A stretch of DNA of 64,000 nucleotides, taken from positions 237,451-301,450 of the forward strand of contig NZ_RQIS01000006.1 of NCBI RefSeq assembly GCF_003837865.1, in the 5' to 3' direction. Source of the stretch: Paraburkholderia dinghuensis. GTDB lineage: Bacteria > Pseudomonadota > Gammaproteobacteria > Burkholderiales > Burkholderiaceae. Numbering within the stretch: position 1 is the first letter of the stretch; each line of letters begins with the position of its first letter. The position numbers were made by a program, and so were the translations under genes. The notes below the pieces were generated by a model. It made no database searches. It was given only the letters and a program-made list of their open reading frames with translations, and had not been told where the DNA came from. Positions 18,609 through 28,067 of the stretch are shown here, in pieces.

Positions 18609-20067
18609 CGCACAGCTCCAGCAGACGCCGCAGCGCGGCGACCGGTTCCTCGCCCGGCACGGCGATCGCGTGCTCGGCCACTTGCGCCGACTCGAAATCG
18701 ACGCCGAAGCGCGCGCGCATGTTCTCCTCGATCCGCATCAGATAGCCGTCGACCGCACCGTCGCCGGAAAGCGGCATCAGCGTCAGCATCGCCAGATGCT
18801 GACCGTCGCGGATCGCCCATTGGGCATCGAGCGCGCGCCGCGTGCGCAGCACGTGCTCGAACAGCGCCTCGCTGCGCTCGCCGGCGGGAAAGACCAGCGC
18901 GACCAGCGACGACGGCATCCGCGTTTCGCGCACGAGATGCGCGAGCCTCACATAGTCGAGTGCGAACTCGTAGGGACAGTGTGGAAACGTTTGCAGGATC
19001 TCCTGCGTAACGGCCGCATGACGCACGCCGTCCGAATAGTGATGGCACAGCACCAGCAGGAACTGCAGGTTGTCGATCGTCAGCGCGAGAAACGGCATGC
19101 TGTGCACGACGACGATGCCGACCGGCGTCTTCTGCGTATCGACGAGCGGCACGCACGCGACATACGCCGAGCGTGCCGCCTGCTGCTGCTCGATCGAGCC
19201 GACGTGCGTGAGCGTGCCGGTGCTGAGCGCCTCGCGGATCAGCGGATCGTCCGGATCGAGCGGGAACGGCGTGCCGATCGACGCCGCGGGCTGCGCCACC
19301 GGCGCATGGCCGCGCCATGCGTACACGCTCGCGCGCTCGAGCTGGCAGGCCTGCGCGGCCGTGTCGAGAAACGCCTGCGCGCCGCGCAGCGGCACGTCGC
19401 CCTGAACGACGACCGGCTCCTGCGCCAGCGCAACCTCGCGCAGTTTCAGCAGCGCATCGCGCAGCGTCGCGGGCCGGCTCATCAGGTCCTGTTCGAGCCG
19501 CTCGTGCGACAGCCGCAGCATGAACTGATTGCGCGTGAGGATAGAAAGCTGCTCGGCGAGATACTCGTTCGCCGCGCGCCCCTGACGCAGCCGCGTGATC
19601 CAGATGTCGCCGAATTGCCCGCACAGCATCGTCAGCACAAAGCCGCCGAAAAAGAAGCCGATCGGGAAGGCCCCTTGAGCAACCGTGGCCACGGAGATAT
19701 GCAGCCGCCCGACGACTTGCGTCGAGAAGCCGCCCGGATACAGCGCGTACCACGACGCGAGCACGATCATGCCCGCGAACGCGCCGAAGATAGTGCCGTA
19801 ACGCAGCGCGATCACGATCGGCACGATCCAGATCCACGCGCCGCCGGTGCCGATCAGCAGCGGATCATGCGGGGCGAACGCGGCGCATAGCGCAATCGAC
19901 GCGAGGGTCGCGACGACCGTTTCCGCGAGCGCCACCGCAACCCGCCGCGCACCGCCGCGCGGCGGCGCAACAAAACGCGCCCAGCGCGGCCCGGCACCCG
20001 CGCCTTGCGACGTGCGACGCTTGCGCCCTGCGCGCGATGGCGTCTTGTTCTCTGCCTGCGCGCTCAT
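18595..20067 (-). CDS. pelD: PelD, c-di-GMP receptor of the Pel synthase
   Basis: A 490-aa inner-membrane protein. An N-terminal basic stretch precedes four hydrophobic segments (residues about 45-165). Next come a GAF domain (about 210-360) and a degenerate GGDEF domain. The degenerate domain carries an RALD sequence that matches the RxxD c-di-GMP inhibitory-type site of PelD, followed by IRDG, where a further binding arginine is expected. Binding of c-di-GMP by PelD is known to switch on Pel synthesis, so the operon is probably controlled after translation by c-di-GMP. ATG at 20067 is chosen over a GTG 9 nt upstream. Confidence 0.94.
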   Translation of the reverse strand: MSAQAENKTPSRAGRKRRTSQGAGAGPRWARFVAPPRGGARRVAVALAETVVATLASIALCAAFAPHDPLLIGTGGAWIWIVPIVIALRYGTIFGAFAGMIVLASWYALYPGGFSTQVVGRLHISVATVAQGAFPIGFFFGGFVLTMLCGQFGDIWITRLRQGRAANEYLAEQLSILTRNQFMLRLSHERLEQDLMSRPATLRDALLKLREVALAQEPVVVQGDVPLRGAQAFLDTAAQACQLERASVYAWRGHAPVAQPAASIGTPFPLDPDDPLIREALSTGTLTHVGSIEQQQAARSAYVACVPLVDTQKTPVGIVVVHSMPFLALTIDNLQFLLVLCHHYSDGVRHAAVTQEILQTFPHCPYEFALDYVRLAHLVRETRMPSSLVALVFPAGERSEALFEHVLRTRRALDAQWAIRDGQHLAMLTLMPLSGDGAVDGYLMRIEENMRARFGVDFESAQVAEHAIAVPGEEPVAALRRLLELCDVRA

Positions 20068-20133
20068 CGTCCACACCTGGCCGGTAATTCGCGCACCCGT
20101 ATACCGCGGCGCTCTGCGCTCATGGTCGCCACC

Positions 20134-20688
20134 TCACCGCGCGAGCGGCCCGAGCAGGTCGCGTTCGAGCTTCTGTCCGACGCCTGACACCGATTCGCGG
20201 CTCCATCCCGTCCGGCTGCCGCTAGTGCTCCAGACCACCTTGCCACTCTCCACGTCGACGACATTGAACGTAAGCCCGACGGCCGGCTCGCCGTCCACGC
20301 CCACCTTGTAGCGCCATTCGTTGACCGCGCCGGTCAGCACGTAGTGCGCGTGCTGCTGGCGCGCCCAGTCGAGCCCTGACTGCTGCTGATCCGGCTTCGC
20401 CGGATCGAACAGCGTTTCGTCGTCGGCCGACGACGGATAGCGCGTCACGTTCGTGTAGCCGTATGACACCATCAGGCTGTGCGCGATCGACGCGGCGCGC
20501 TGGCCGGCCTGCGGCGTTTCGGTGTTGTTCGCGAGCGGCAGCACGACCCAGTTGTCTTCTTTCGTGAAGGCCGCCTTGCCGCCGCGGTCCGCCACCGAAC
20601 AGCCGCCGAGCACACCGGCGGCGATCAACAGCGCCCCGGCCACGGATGCGGCGCGCATCCTCGTACGGCAACAGGTTAGATCAGTCAT
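20134..20688 (-). CDS. pelC: PelC, outer-membrane lipoprotein
   Basis: A 184-aa lipoprotein. The signal peptide ends in the lipobox GVLGGC, so the mature protein starts at cysteine around residue 30. It contains NWVVLPLANNTETPQAGQRA and the ABC-transporter-auxiliary-like fold region VLTGAVNEWRYKVG. PelC forms a periplasmic ring under the outer membrane that helps guide the cationic polymer to PelB. ATG at 20688 has GGAGAG 6 nt upstream; an in-frame start 48 nt further up is less likely. Confidence 0.92.
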   Translation of the reverse strand: MTDLTCCRTRMRAASVAGALLIAAGVLGGCSVADRGGKAAFTKEDNWVVLPLANNTETPQAGQRAASIAHSLMVSYGYTNVTRYPSSADDETLFDPAKPDQQQSGLDWARQQHAHYVLTGAVNEWRYKVGVDGEPAVGLTFNVVDVESGKVVWSTSGSRTGWSRESVSGVGQKLERDLLGPLAR

Positions 20689-20739
20689 TTTTTCTCTCCG
20701 TGCTGGCAAGTCCTGGTGATTGCTGGCAATTCGCATTCG

Positions 20740-23700
20740 CTAGTAGAACCATTGATACCGGATACCCACTTCCTTGACCGATGTGGCACTGGTCGCCGAC
20801 ACACCCTCGTACGATCCGTAAACGACCGCCTGGTCGCCGCCGAACACGCTGCCGGCCGCGCCGACCAAAACCTGCCCCGACCATCCCGTGCGCGAGTCGC
20901 GCAGCGGCCCCGCTGAAAAAAATGGCCGCCAGCCCTTCGAGTAGTGGTGCGGGTCCTGCAGGTCTTCGCCGAACGAAAACAACAGTCCGGCCTGCGTGAA
21001 AGTCTGCGGCATGAACGCCGCCGCATTGAAGGGCACGCTGGGCGGCACAAGTGGACGCAACGCGTCGCCCGGCGTGCCGTTCGCGTTGTACTGGCCGTGC
21101 GCAAACACGACGCGAACCGTGTAGTCGGGATAATCGAACTTGATCTTGTAGCCGCCCTCCAGCTCGACGAGATGACCATCACCGAGCGACGACCGATCCT
21201 GTCCATGAAAGCGCGCGTACTCGTAGCGCCCGCCGGCAAACCAGTACGAGTTGTAGTGGTAGTTAAAGCCGAGCGACGCAATGTCCTTCGTGCCGCCTAC
21301 CTGCAGCTGCGTGGTTTCGGTCGCGGCCTGGTTGTAGCCGAGCGCCCAGTTGAGCGTGAGCGCCGACGACCACGTGTACTCGCCTTCGACACGTGCAGTC
21401 ACGAAATCCTCGAACGACTGGCGGCCGCCGAGCGTGATCCGCTCTTCGTCGTACTGGCCCTGATGGCGATAGATTCCCTCGAACAGCCGGTCTTGCTTCG
21501 GCACGTTCGGCATTTCGAAAGCATCGGCCCACTGGTCGCGCTGCATGTAACGCAGTTGCAGCGACTGCGAGGACGTGAGACGCAGGCTGCCCGTCACCGA
21601 TTCCTCGGTGAAACGCAGCGGCCCCTGATCCACGTAGCGCAACGCCGCACCGACCGCCTGCGCACTTCGCATCAACTGCTCGCCCAGCTGGCTTTGCATC
21701 ACCTCATCGTCGGGAAGACGTGTCAGCGAATCGAACGCGTCGCTTTGCGCGTAGGTGTAGCGGCCGGTCAGCGCTTCGGCATCGACCTTGTTTTGCCGCG
21801 GCACCTGGTCGGGCACCGAGTCGAGCAGACGTTCGAGCGTATTCACATCGCCCTCCTCGATCGCCAGTTGCGCCTCGGCATACACCGGTCGCGCGCTCTG
21901 CACGAGATACTGCCGCGTGAGCCACGCGCGCTCCATGTCGCTTTCGCCCAGATCCTGCGCCCACGAAATGGCCGCTTCGCGCGCAATCGACGAATACAGC
22001 ATGCGCTCGTGACGCAACGCCTGTTGCTTCGCAGGCGGCAGCTTGCTGAATTCGCTCAGATCGCCGAGTTCGGACGCGGCCTCGGTCGGGGAAGCCGTAT
22101 CGGTGATGTGCTTGCGGTCCGCGCGCAGCAGCTCGATCAGCAGCGCGCGCGAGCGGTCGCCCGTCGAAAACTGCTGCGCGAGCGACACCCGATGGCTGGC
22201 GCGCTCTTCCCGGTCGGTCCCGGACGAGTCTTCGTCTGACGCCGTCGGCTGCAGTGCCTCGCGATGCCTGGCCATCTCGATCCACACGTTACGGCGCACG
22301 CGCCACGCGTCGTCGGTGCGGCCGTTCAGTTCGAGCGCATCGGCCCACGTGAGCCGCCACAGCGGGTCCTTGATCGACGTCGGCGCCTGCTTGTGCAGGT
22401 AGTAAAGCACATGCCGGCCGTCGCCCAGACGCTGGTACGCCGCAGCATACGCACCCCACAGCGACGGATTGCCGTCCGCCTCCGACGCATACTTGCGCAG
22501 CGCGCGGCGCAGTTCGGCCGAGGTGCCGCGATCGTTGAGATCCCAGATGTACGCGGCCGCCGCTTCGATATTGTCCGGTTCGAGCGTCACCGCGCGACGC
22601 ACGTCGCTGGCCGCCCCCGGCATGTCGCCCATCTGGCGGCGGTACTCGGCACGCGCGAGCAGGAACGCCGCCGATTTTTCAGCCGCCGCGCGCTGCTCCG
22701 GCGTCAGCGCATCGAGCATCGCCGCAATCCGCCCCCATGCGTAAGCGCGCTGGTAGTAGTACATCGCCTGCTGCAGCATCCGCGCGTCGCCGCCTTGCCG
22801 GTAAGCCAGCTCCGCAATGCGTCCGGCGTCGATCGGCGAGTTGTCGAAGAAGCTGATCATCGCGTCGTAGTCCCCGGCGGCGAGATTGCCCGAATCCATC
22901 AGCGCCCGGTAAGCCGCCCTCGCGGCGTCGCGTTGCTGGACGATCATCGCGAGCTGCGCATTGAAGCGCCAGAAGTCGCCGTCGTCTTTCGCCGCGCCGC
23001 GCTGCGCTTCCTGCATCGCCGCCAGCGCAGCTTCGAACTGGGTGCGTGTGTACAGGATCAGTGCGATTTTCCGGCCATAGGCTGCATTCGGGCCGTAGTC
23101 CTGTTCGAGCGTGCGCCACGTGCGCAAAGCGAGATCGTCGTCGCCCTTGCGCTCGGCGAGCACCGCATAGCGATTGAGCAGCGGCTCGCGCATCGCCCCT
23201 CGCGCACGGCTCATCAGGAAGCGCAGGCCGCCGTCCGGGTCGGCGAGACGCTCATACGCGGCAACGACCTGATCCACGAGCTTGAGATCGGTCGGCGAAC
23301 GCTCCGATTGATGCAGCATCGCCGCGAGCGTCGCGGCGTCGTCGTCGAGGCCGGGCGCGAGGCGTGCGACCTGCTTCCATGCGTCCTCGTCGCCCGTAGA
23401 CTGCGCGAGCGCGAGCCAGTTGTTCAGCGCAACCTCCGGGTCCTGATTCCACTCCGCGACTTGCGCGAGGCGCTTGCGCCAGAGGTTGGACTGCGGGTCC
23501 TTGTCGAGCGCGCGCTTCGCGACGCGCTCGGCGTTGGCCACGTCGCCATTCGCGAGGAACACGCTGTAGGCCAGGTCTTCGTCGGCGGTGTTGGGCGGAG
23601 CCGTTGCGGCAACGCCCGGCGCCGCCGACGCCGCGACCCGCAACAGACTCCCGGCTTGCCCCGTCCAGAACGACGCAAGCATGACGCGCGGCGCTTCGAT

Positions 23701-24585
23701 GTCGTTGTCCTCGCGACGACGGCGGCGCAACGACATTTTCAGAAGGCGCTTGACGTAGATCTCGGCCACATCGGGACGACCCGCCGCCATCGCGAGGCGC
23801 GTGAGATAGCGCAACGTGTCGGGGTCGTCGGCGAGATCGCCGACATGGCGATTCGCAGCGTCGAGCGCCTGCGGCAGCAGGTTTCCCGACTGCAGCGCAC
23901 GCAGACCGGCAAGAAACAGCGCCCTGCGCTCGCCGAGCGTCGGCGCATCGGCTTGCGCTGCAAACCACGCGTCGGCCGCCTCCTGATAGCGGCCGTTCCC
24001 GAGCTGCACTTCGGCGTCGGCCACGCGCCACGCTTTCGCATTCGCCGGATCGGCCGCGACGAGCTGCTTATAGAACTGCGCGGCGAGCGCCCCGTCGTTC
24101 AAAGCGCGCGCCTGACCAGCCAGCGTCGCCAGTTGCTCGTTACTCCACTTGAAGTCTGCGGCGCGGCGCAATAGCGAATCGAACGCGGCGATGCGCGCCG
24201 GGCGCTTCGGATCGTCCGGTACCAGTTCGTAGAGCTGGCGCTCCGCCACCGACAGCCGGATCGCCAGCGCCATCTGCGGCGCGCCCGGTGCCTTCGAGCG
24301 TGAAAGCCTCTCGAGCGTGCGCTGTGCGTCCGCGATGCGCGAGCCTTTCAGATACTGATTGGTCAGTTCGGCGAGGACCTCTTCGTTGTCGGGATCGGCG
24401 CGCAGCCATGCTTCGAGATACGCGATCGTGAGGCTGCCGGCATCGTTCCCGCCGAGCAGCCGCGCTTCGAGCTTTTCGCGCGGAAACGCGAGCACGAGCA
24501 TCAGCGTGACCAGCGCACCGAATACGGCGACCACGGTCGGCGAAAAGAGCCGTTGACGTTCAGGATCCGCAGGTGACGTCGACAT
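20740..24585 (-). CDS. pelB: PelB, outer-membrane export porin with TPR scaffold
   Basis: A 1281-aa protein. A single N-terminal membrane segment (VVAVFGALVTLMLVLAF) anchors it. About 850 residues of tandem TPR-like helices follow, for example AYLEAWLRADPDNEEVLAEL, ARAEYRRQMGDMPGAASDVR. The last roughly 320 residues have the alternating pattern of a beta-barrel and end in an aromatic (VKEVGIRYQWFY), the usual outer-membrane sorting signal. The TPR part recruits PelA and the barrel exports the polymer. It starts inside pelA (26-nt overlap); AAGGA precedes ATG 24585. Confidence 0.95.
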   Translation of the reverse strand: MSTSPADPERQRLFSPTVVAVFGALVTLMLVLAFPREKLEARLLGGNDAGSLTIAYLEAWLRADPDNEEVLAELTNQYLKGSRIADAQRTLERLSRSKAPGAPQMALAIRLSVAERQLYELVPDDPKRPARIAAFDSLLRRAADFKWSNEQLATLAGQARALNDGALAAQFYKQLVAADPANAKAWRVADAEVQLGNGRYQEAADAWFAAQADAPTLGERRALFLAGLRALQSGNLLPQALDAANRHVGDLADDPDTLRYLTRLAMAAGRPDVAEIYVKRLLKMSLRRRRREDNDIEAPRVMLASFWTGQAGSLLRVAASAAPGVAATAPPNTADEDLAYSVFLANGDVANAERVAKRALDKDPQSNLWRKRLAQVAEWNQDPEVALNNWLALAQSTGDEDAWKQVARLAPGLDDDAATLAAMLHQSERSPTDLKLVDQVVAAYERLADPDGGLRFLMSRARGAMREPLLNRYAVLAERKGDDDLALRTWRTLEQDYGPNAAYGRKIALILYTRTQFEAALAAMQEAQRGAAKDDGDFWRFNAQLAMIVQQRDAARAAYRALMDSGNLAAGDYDAMISFFDNSPIDAGRIAELAYRQGGDARMLQQAMYYYQRAYAWGRIAAMLDALTPEQRAAAEKSAAFLLARAEYRRQMGDMPGAASDVRRAVTLEPDNIEAAAAYIWDLNDRGTSAELRRALRKYASEADGNPSLWGAYAAAYQRLGDGRHVLYYLHKQAPTSIKDPLWRLTWADALELNGRTDDAWRVRRNVWIEMARHREALQPTASDEDSSGTDREERASHRVSLAQQFSTGDRSRALLIELLRADRKHITDTASPTEAASELGDLSEFSKLPPAKQQALRHERMLYSSIAREAAISWAQDLGESDMERAWLTRQYLVQSARPVYAEAQLAIEEGDVNTLERLLDSVPDQVPRQNKVDAEALTGRYTYAQSDAFDSLTRLPDDEVMQSQLGEQLMRSAQAVGAALRYVDQGPLRFTEESVTGSLRLTSSQSLQLRYMQRDQWADAFEMPNVPKQDRLFEGIYRHQGQYDEERITLGGRQSFEDFVTARVEGEYTWSSALTLNWALGYNQAATETTQLQVGGTKDIASLGFNYHYNSYWFAGGRYEYARFHGQDRSSLGDGHLVELEGGYKIKFDYPDYTVRVVFAHGQYNANGTPGDALRPLVPPSVPFNAAAFMPQTFTQAGLLFSFGEDLQDPHHYSKGWRPFFSAGPLRDSRTGWSGQVLVGAAGSVFGGDQAVVYGSYEGVSATSATSVKEVGIRYQWFY

Positions 24586-27418
24586 GCAGACTATCCTTGG
24601 CGGAAAGGGCATGCTGCGTCACGCGGCATGCCCCCACGTTGGCCAGCCAGAACTGCGGCGCGACACGCGCACGCAGGTCGAACGCAAATCCGTTGCCGGT
24701 ACGGGAGAAATGCTCGATGCGGCCGTTCGCTTGCGCAACATACGGGACGTGGGGCGCAGCGCTCGCATCCAGCACCGCGAAGCGTGCTTCGCTGCCCGCC
24801 AGATGCACATACGTGCCGCCAGGCCCCGGCAGATAGCCGACGACGCCGCTGGCGGTCGTCATGTCGGGCACCTTGCCCGCCGGCAGGCGCACCGTGCGCA
24901 GTTGCCCGCCGTTGCGGACCACCCAGAAGCGACCGTCGCGCGTCACGCTGGTGTCGAGCCAGTCGAGCACGTTGCGCGAATAGTCGGAGACGAACACCGG
25001 CGTCACCGGCTGCGCGAGCACCGCGTGCAGTACTTCTCTGAGCGCCTTCATCGACGCGTATTTGGTGCCGCTGAACATGTGGTAGTACACGTCGATCGGC
25101 TTGAAGCGGATCGGCTTGTCGGTCATCTCGAACGTTTCGAGCACGCGCCTGAAACCGTAGAACGGCCCGCGCCACAAGTCCGTATACAGCTCTTCGTTCT
25201 GGTTCGGCGCAAACACCTGATAGTAGCGGCCCTTGCGCACGCCGATCGGTGCGATCGCAGTCCAGCTCGGATTCGACTTCGTGATCAGCGTGTCGCCGCC
25301 GTTCAGGTTCATCACGCCGGCTTCATACGCCGCTTTCAGCACCGGTTCGGGCACCTGACAATCGCCGCTCCACAACACGACGCGCACTGATTTGCCCGGC
25401 GGCGCGACCTGCGTGTCGATAAACTTGATCGAGCCGGCAATTTCTCGGTCGATGCTGAACTGGTAGCCGGGAATCGGGATCGACAGGCCATGATAGTTGG
25501 CCACCCCTCCGCCTTCGGTGGTGGCTTCCTTGCTGGGCGCATCTCCGAGCCCGGTCACCCACATCCATTGCAGCGGGTGGGTGAACGTGTGAGTGGCAAC
25601 TTCGACGTTCTGCAGTCCGAATATATTTTTTCCTATCGCGCGCAGATGCGGCGCAAACGCACGGTAAGGTCCTTCGTCGCTGACTTCGCCTTCGATCAGC
25701 GACACCGTCGTCGGGACGCCGATATCGCGCAACATGCGGTACAGCGGATCGCCCGAATACTCCGGCGACTGCGGCGTAGCATTGCCCCCACTGTCGCGGA
25801 ACTCCACGCGCGACGCGAAACCGTCGCCGTCGATGTGCGACATCAGGAGGCGCCGGCCGTTTTCGGTGGTGGTGTCTGGCACGGGCGCATCGGTCGGCAG
25901 CCGCAGCGCGGCGCGCAGAAACGCCATCGGCTGCACGACCCAGCGCGCCTGATCCACATTGGAAAGCTCAAACACCGCAAACGGGCGCATCACATAGCCG
26001 CCCCATGGCGTGAGCGCCGCCGCGTCGATCGTGAAGCTGCCAGAATGAAGACGCAACAGCGAGCGGCTGCCTGGCCCTACGCGCACGCCGACGTAGTTAC
26101 CCGGGTCCGGGCGCGGCACCATTTCGAAGCCCATCAGTTGCGGATCGGACGACTCGACCGCGAGCGTGCCATTCGCCGGCTTGCCCGCCACCGTCTGCAG
26201 CCCCAGTTTCTGCGCGAACTGCCCGTCCATCTCGGTGCCGAACGACGTGAAGATCGCGACGTGCATGCCCGACTCGATCTGCCGCGCGAGCCACGCCCGA
26301 TACTCGCCCACGCGCGGCACCTGGTCGTTCAGCCAGATGACGATGCCCGCGTAGCGATCGCGCAACTCGCCCTGCGGCAGCGGCTGGCGCACGTCGTGGT
26401 AATCGATCGTGTAGCCGAGGTAATTGAGCGGTGTCGCCACATAGCGCACGCCGTCCGTCGTGTTCAGGTCGGTGCGGGGCTGCGGGTCCTGAACCACGAG
26501 AATGCGGCGCAATTGCGGCTCAATGGCGCCGATGCCCATGGTCTGCAGTTGGCCGTCGGTCACGAACGGAACGATGCCGAGCGCGCGGATCTTCGCGGCC
26601 GTCTCGAGCGCGCAAGCGCGATCCGCCGGTGCGCAGTAATCGATCGACACGACCGGCAGACCATATTGCTCGCGGATCGTGCGCACCTGACCGAGCAGCC
26701 AGTCGCGATCGGCGTCTTTCACCTCGACGTAGCGATAGGCGCTGGCGTCCCAGCCGCGAAACAGCGACTCGAACGCGACCGCATACGCGAGATCGTGCAC
26801 CTGCGGCAGGATCTCGAAGCCGCGGTTGAAGATCAGCTTCGCGTCCGGATGGCGCGCCTTGATCGCGCGGATGACGGCGACGAGCCCGGCCTGCTGCTGC
26901 GCGCGCTGGGCGTCGGTTTTGGCTGCGAGCTGGTACGAGTCGAGGGTGTCGAGAAAGAAGCCGCGATAGCCTCTGTCCCAGAGCGGGTCGATGACGTGCT
27001 CGACGAAGAACGCCGGCCAGCCCGGCTGGCTCTGATCGACCACGCGCGACGCCCATGCCTCGTTGTGGCCGACGAGCCAGGATTTCGGCAACGCCGCATA
27101 GTACGAACGCGACGGCAGCACTTCGCCAACGCTCGCGTAGGCAAACCACGTGGTGTGCGGCAACGCGTGCGCGAGCGGATTGAAGCCGCTCTCCGGTTCG
27201 ATGACTGCGGCGTCGTAGGCGGAAAGCAGTTCGACGGGCGGATCGTTGCCGTAATAAAACGCGAACGACGGCTGCGGCTGCGGCTGAGACTGCGGCACCG
27301 GTTCGGCGCCAGTCGCGGACGCCAGGGACACGAGCAGCACAAGCAACACGACGAGGACGACACGCGGCGTCATCCGGAGTGCCGACCCGAAAACCCGTTG
27401 CGCATAACACCCGGCCAT
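24560..27418 (-). CDS. pelA: PelA, periplasmic Pel deacetylase and glycoside hydrolase
   Basis: A 952-aa protein, near the 948 aa of the Pseudomonas enzyme. A hydrophobic signal (VVLVVLLVLLVSLASATGA) sends it to the periplasm. Residues about 45-290 form the TIM-barrel hydrolase domain (FAFYYGNDPPVELLSAYD, GYRGFFLDTLDSYQL). The carbohydrate-esterase 4 region begins at LLMSHIDGDGF, which holds the metal-binding aspartate, and continues with ATHTFTHPLQW, giving the two histidines. It partially deacetylates Pel and can cleave it. Start: ATG 27418 has GAGGAG 9 nt upstream; starts at 27487 and 27373 are less likely. First gene of the operon. Confidence 0.95.
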   Translation of the reverse strand: MAGCYAQRVFGSALRMTPRVVLVVLLVLLVSLASATGAEPVPQSQPQPQPSFAFYYGNDPPVELLSAYDAAVIEPESGFNPLAHALPHTTWFAYASVGEVLPSRSYYAALPKSWLVGHNEAWASRVVDQSQPGWPAFFVEHVIDPLWDRGYRGFFLDTLDSYQLAAKTDAQRAQQQAGLVAVIRAIKARHPDAKLIFNRGFEILPQVHDLAYAVAFESLFRGWDASAYRYVEVKDADRDWLLGQVRTIREQYGLPVVSIDYCAPADRACALETAAKIRALGIVPFVTDGQLQTMGIGAIEPQLRRILVVQDPQPRTDLNTTDGVRYVATPLNYLGYTIDYHDVRQPLPQGELRDRYAGIVIWLNDQVPRVGEYRAWLARQIESGMHVAIFTSFGTEMDGQFAQKLGLQTVAGKPANGTLAVESSDPQLMGFEMVPRPDPGNYVGVRVGPGSRSLLRLHSGSFTIDAAALTPWGGYVMRPFAVFELSNVDQARWVVQPMAFLRAALRLPTDAPVPDTTTENGRRLLMSHIDGDGFASRVEFRDSGGNATPQSPEYSGDPLYRMLRDIGVPTTVSLIEGEVSDEGPYRAFAPHLRAIGKNIFGLQNVEVATHTFTHPLQWMWVTGLGDAPSKEATTEGGGVANYHGLSIPIPGYQFSIDREIAGSIKFIDTQVAPPGKSVRVVLWSGDCQVPEPVLKAAYEAGVMNLNGGDTLITKSNPSWTAIAPIGVRKGRYYQVFAPNQNEELYTDLWRGPFYGFRRVLETFEMTDKPIRFKPIDVYYHMFSGTKYASMKALREVLHAVLAQPVTPVFVSDYSRNVLDWLDTSVTRDGRFWVVRNGGQLRTVRLPAGKVPDMTTASGVVGYLPGPGGTYVHLAGSEARFAVLDASAAPHVPYVAQANGRIEHFSRTGNGFAFDLRARVAPQFWLANVGACRVTQHALSAKDSLHVDVTCGS

Positions 27419-27757
27419 CGTCGAGTCTCCTCGCGGTGCACTCGCGTTGCACAAGCGGTTTCCTTCCGACTGCGTGGCCAGCTGCATCGTCGGCTTCCTC
27501 GCTGTTCCGCCACTGGCAGGTCCGGCCGCATGCGCGCCGGCTCACGCGTGCCGTGTTGCCGGCAACGCCCCGGCAAAGGGCCGCCCGCGTCGAACTCGGG
27601 AAATCTGCGTTACGGCTGCTGCATCAGGCTGGAGGTGTAGGCAGCATTGCGCTGCGTGCTCCAGGTGTCCGATCTGATGCAAATTTTGAGATTGGTTTTG
27701 ATCGTATCACGTCTGAAAATTCGGCCCTGACATGCTGTGCATCCGGTGTAACGTCAC
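27419..27757. promoter_or_regulatory. Upstream region of the pel operon
   Basis: 339 nt between pelA and the trpG fragment, with no gene seen. The promoter of the minus-strand pel operon should be here. The most AT-rich part (about 27675-27720) is a plausible place, but no clear -35/-10 pair can be named. The right end is bounded by recombination scars, so the original upstream control region may be shortened. Confidence 0.4.
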
Positions 27758-28067
27758 ATCGTCCAGTACTTCGGCGAACTCGGCGAAGACGTCCATTCGT
27801 ACCGCAATGACGAAATCACGATCGACGAGATCGCAAAACTGAACCCCGAGCGCATCTGCCTCTCAGCCGGCCCGAGCAATCCGCAGCACGCGGGCATCAC
27901 ACTCGACGTGCTGCGCAAATTGTCCGGCCACATTCCGATTCTCGGCGTGTGCCTCGGCCGCCAGGCGATCGGTGAGGCGTTTGGCGGACGCGTCGTGCGC
28001 GCCAAGGCCATCATGCATGGCAAGGTGAGCCAAATCGAAACCGACTGCAAAGGCGTGTTCGCGGACC
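27758..28067 (+). pseudogene. trpG: Internal fragment of trpG (anthranilate synthase component II)
   Basis: About 103 codons of a glutamine amidotransferase of the TrpG type. It begins at IVQYFGELGEDV, so the first roughly 14 residues are missing. It continues through ITIDEIAKLNPERICLS and the active-site region ILGVCLGRQAIGEAFGG, and stops being homologous after KGVFAD. The Cys of the nucleophile elbow is present, but the C-terminal His/Glu of the triad is gone and a conserved His after LG is Arg. The right end is fused directly to a truncated tle3. A functional trpG must lie elsewhere. Confidence 0.88.

Noticed and set aside
22264..24174. Long plus-strand open frame of 636 codons
   Set aside because: It is antisense to the TPR region of pelB; its arginine- and histidine-rich product is typical of the complementary strand of a high-GC gene.
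25490..27640. Long plus-strand open frame of 716 codons
   Set aside because: It is antisense to pelA and shows no family motifs, only the arginine-rich composition of a shadow frame.
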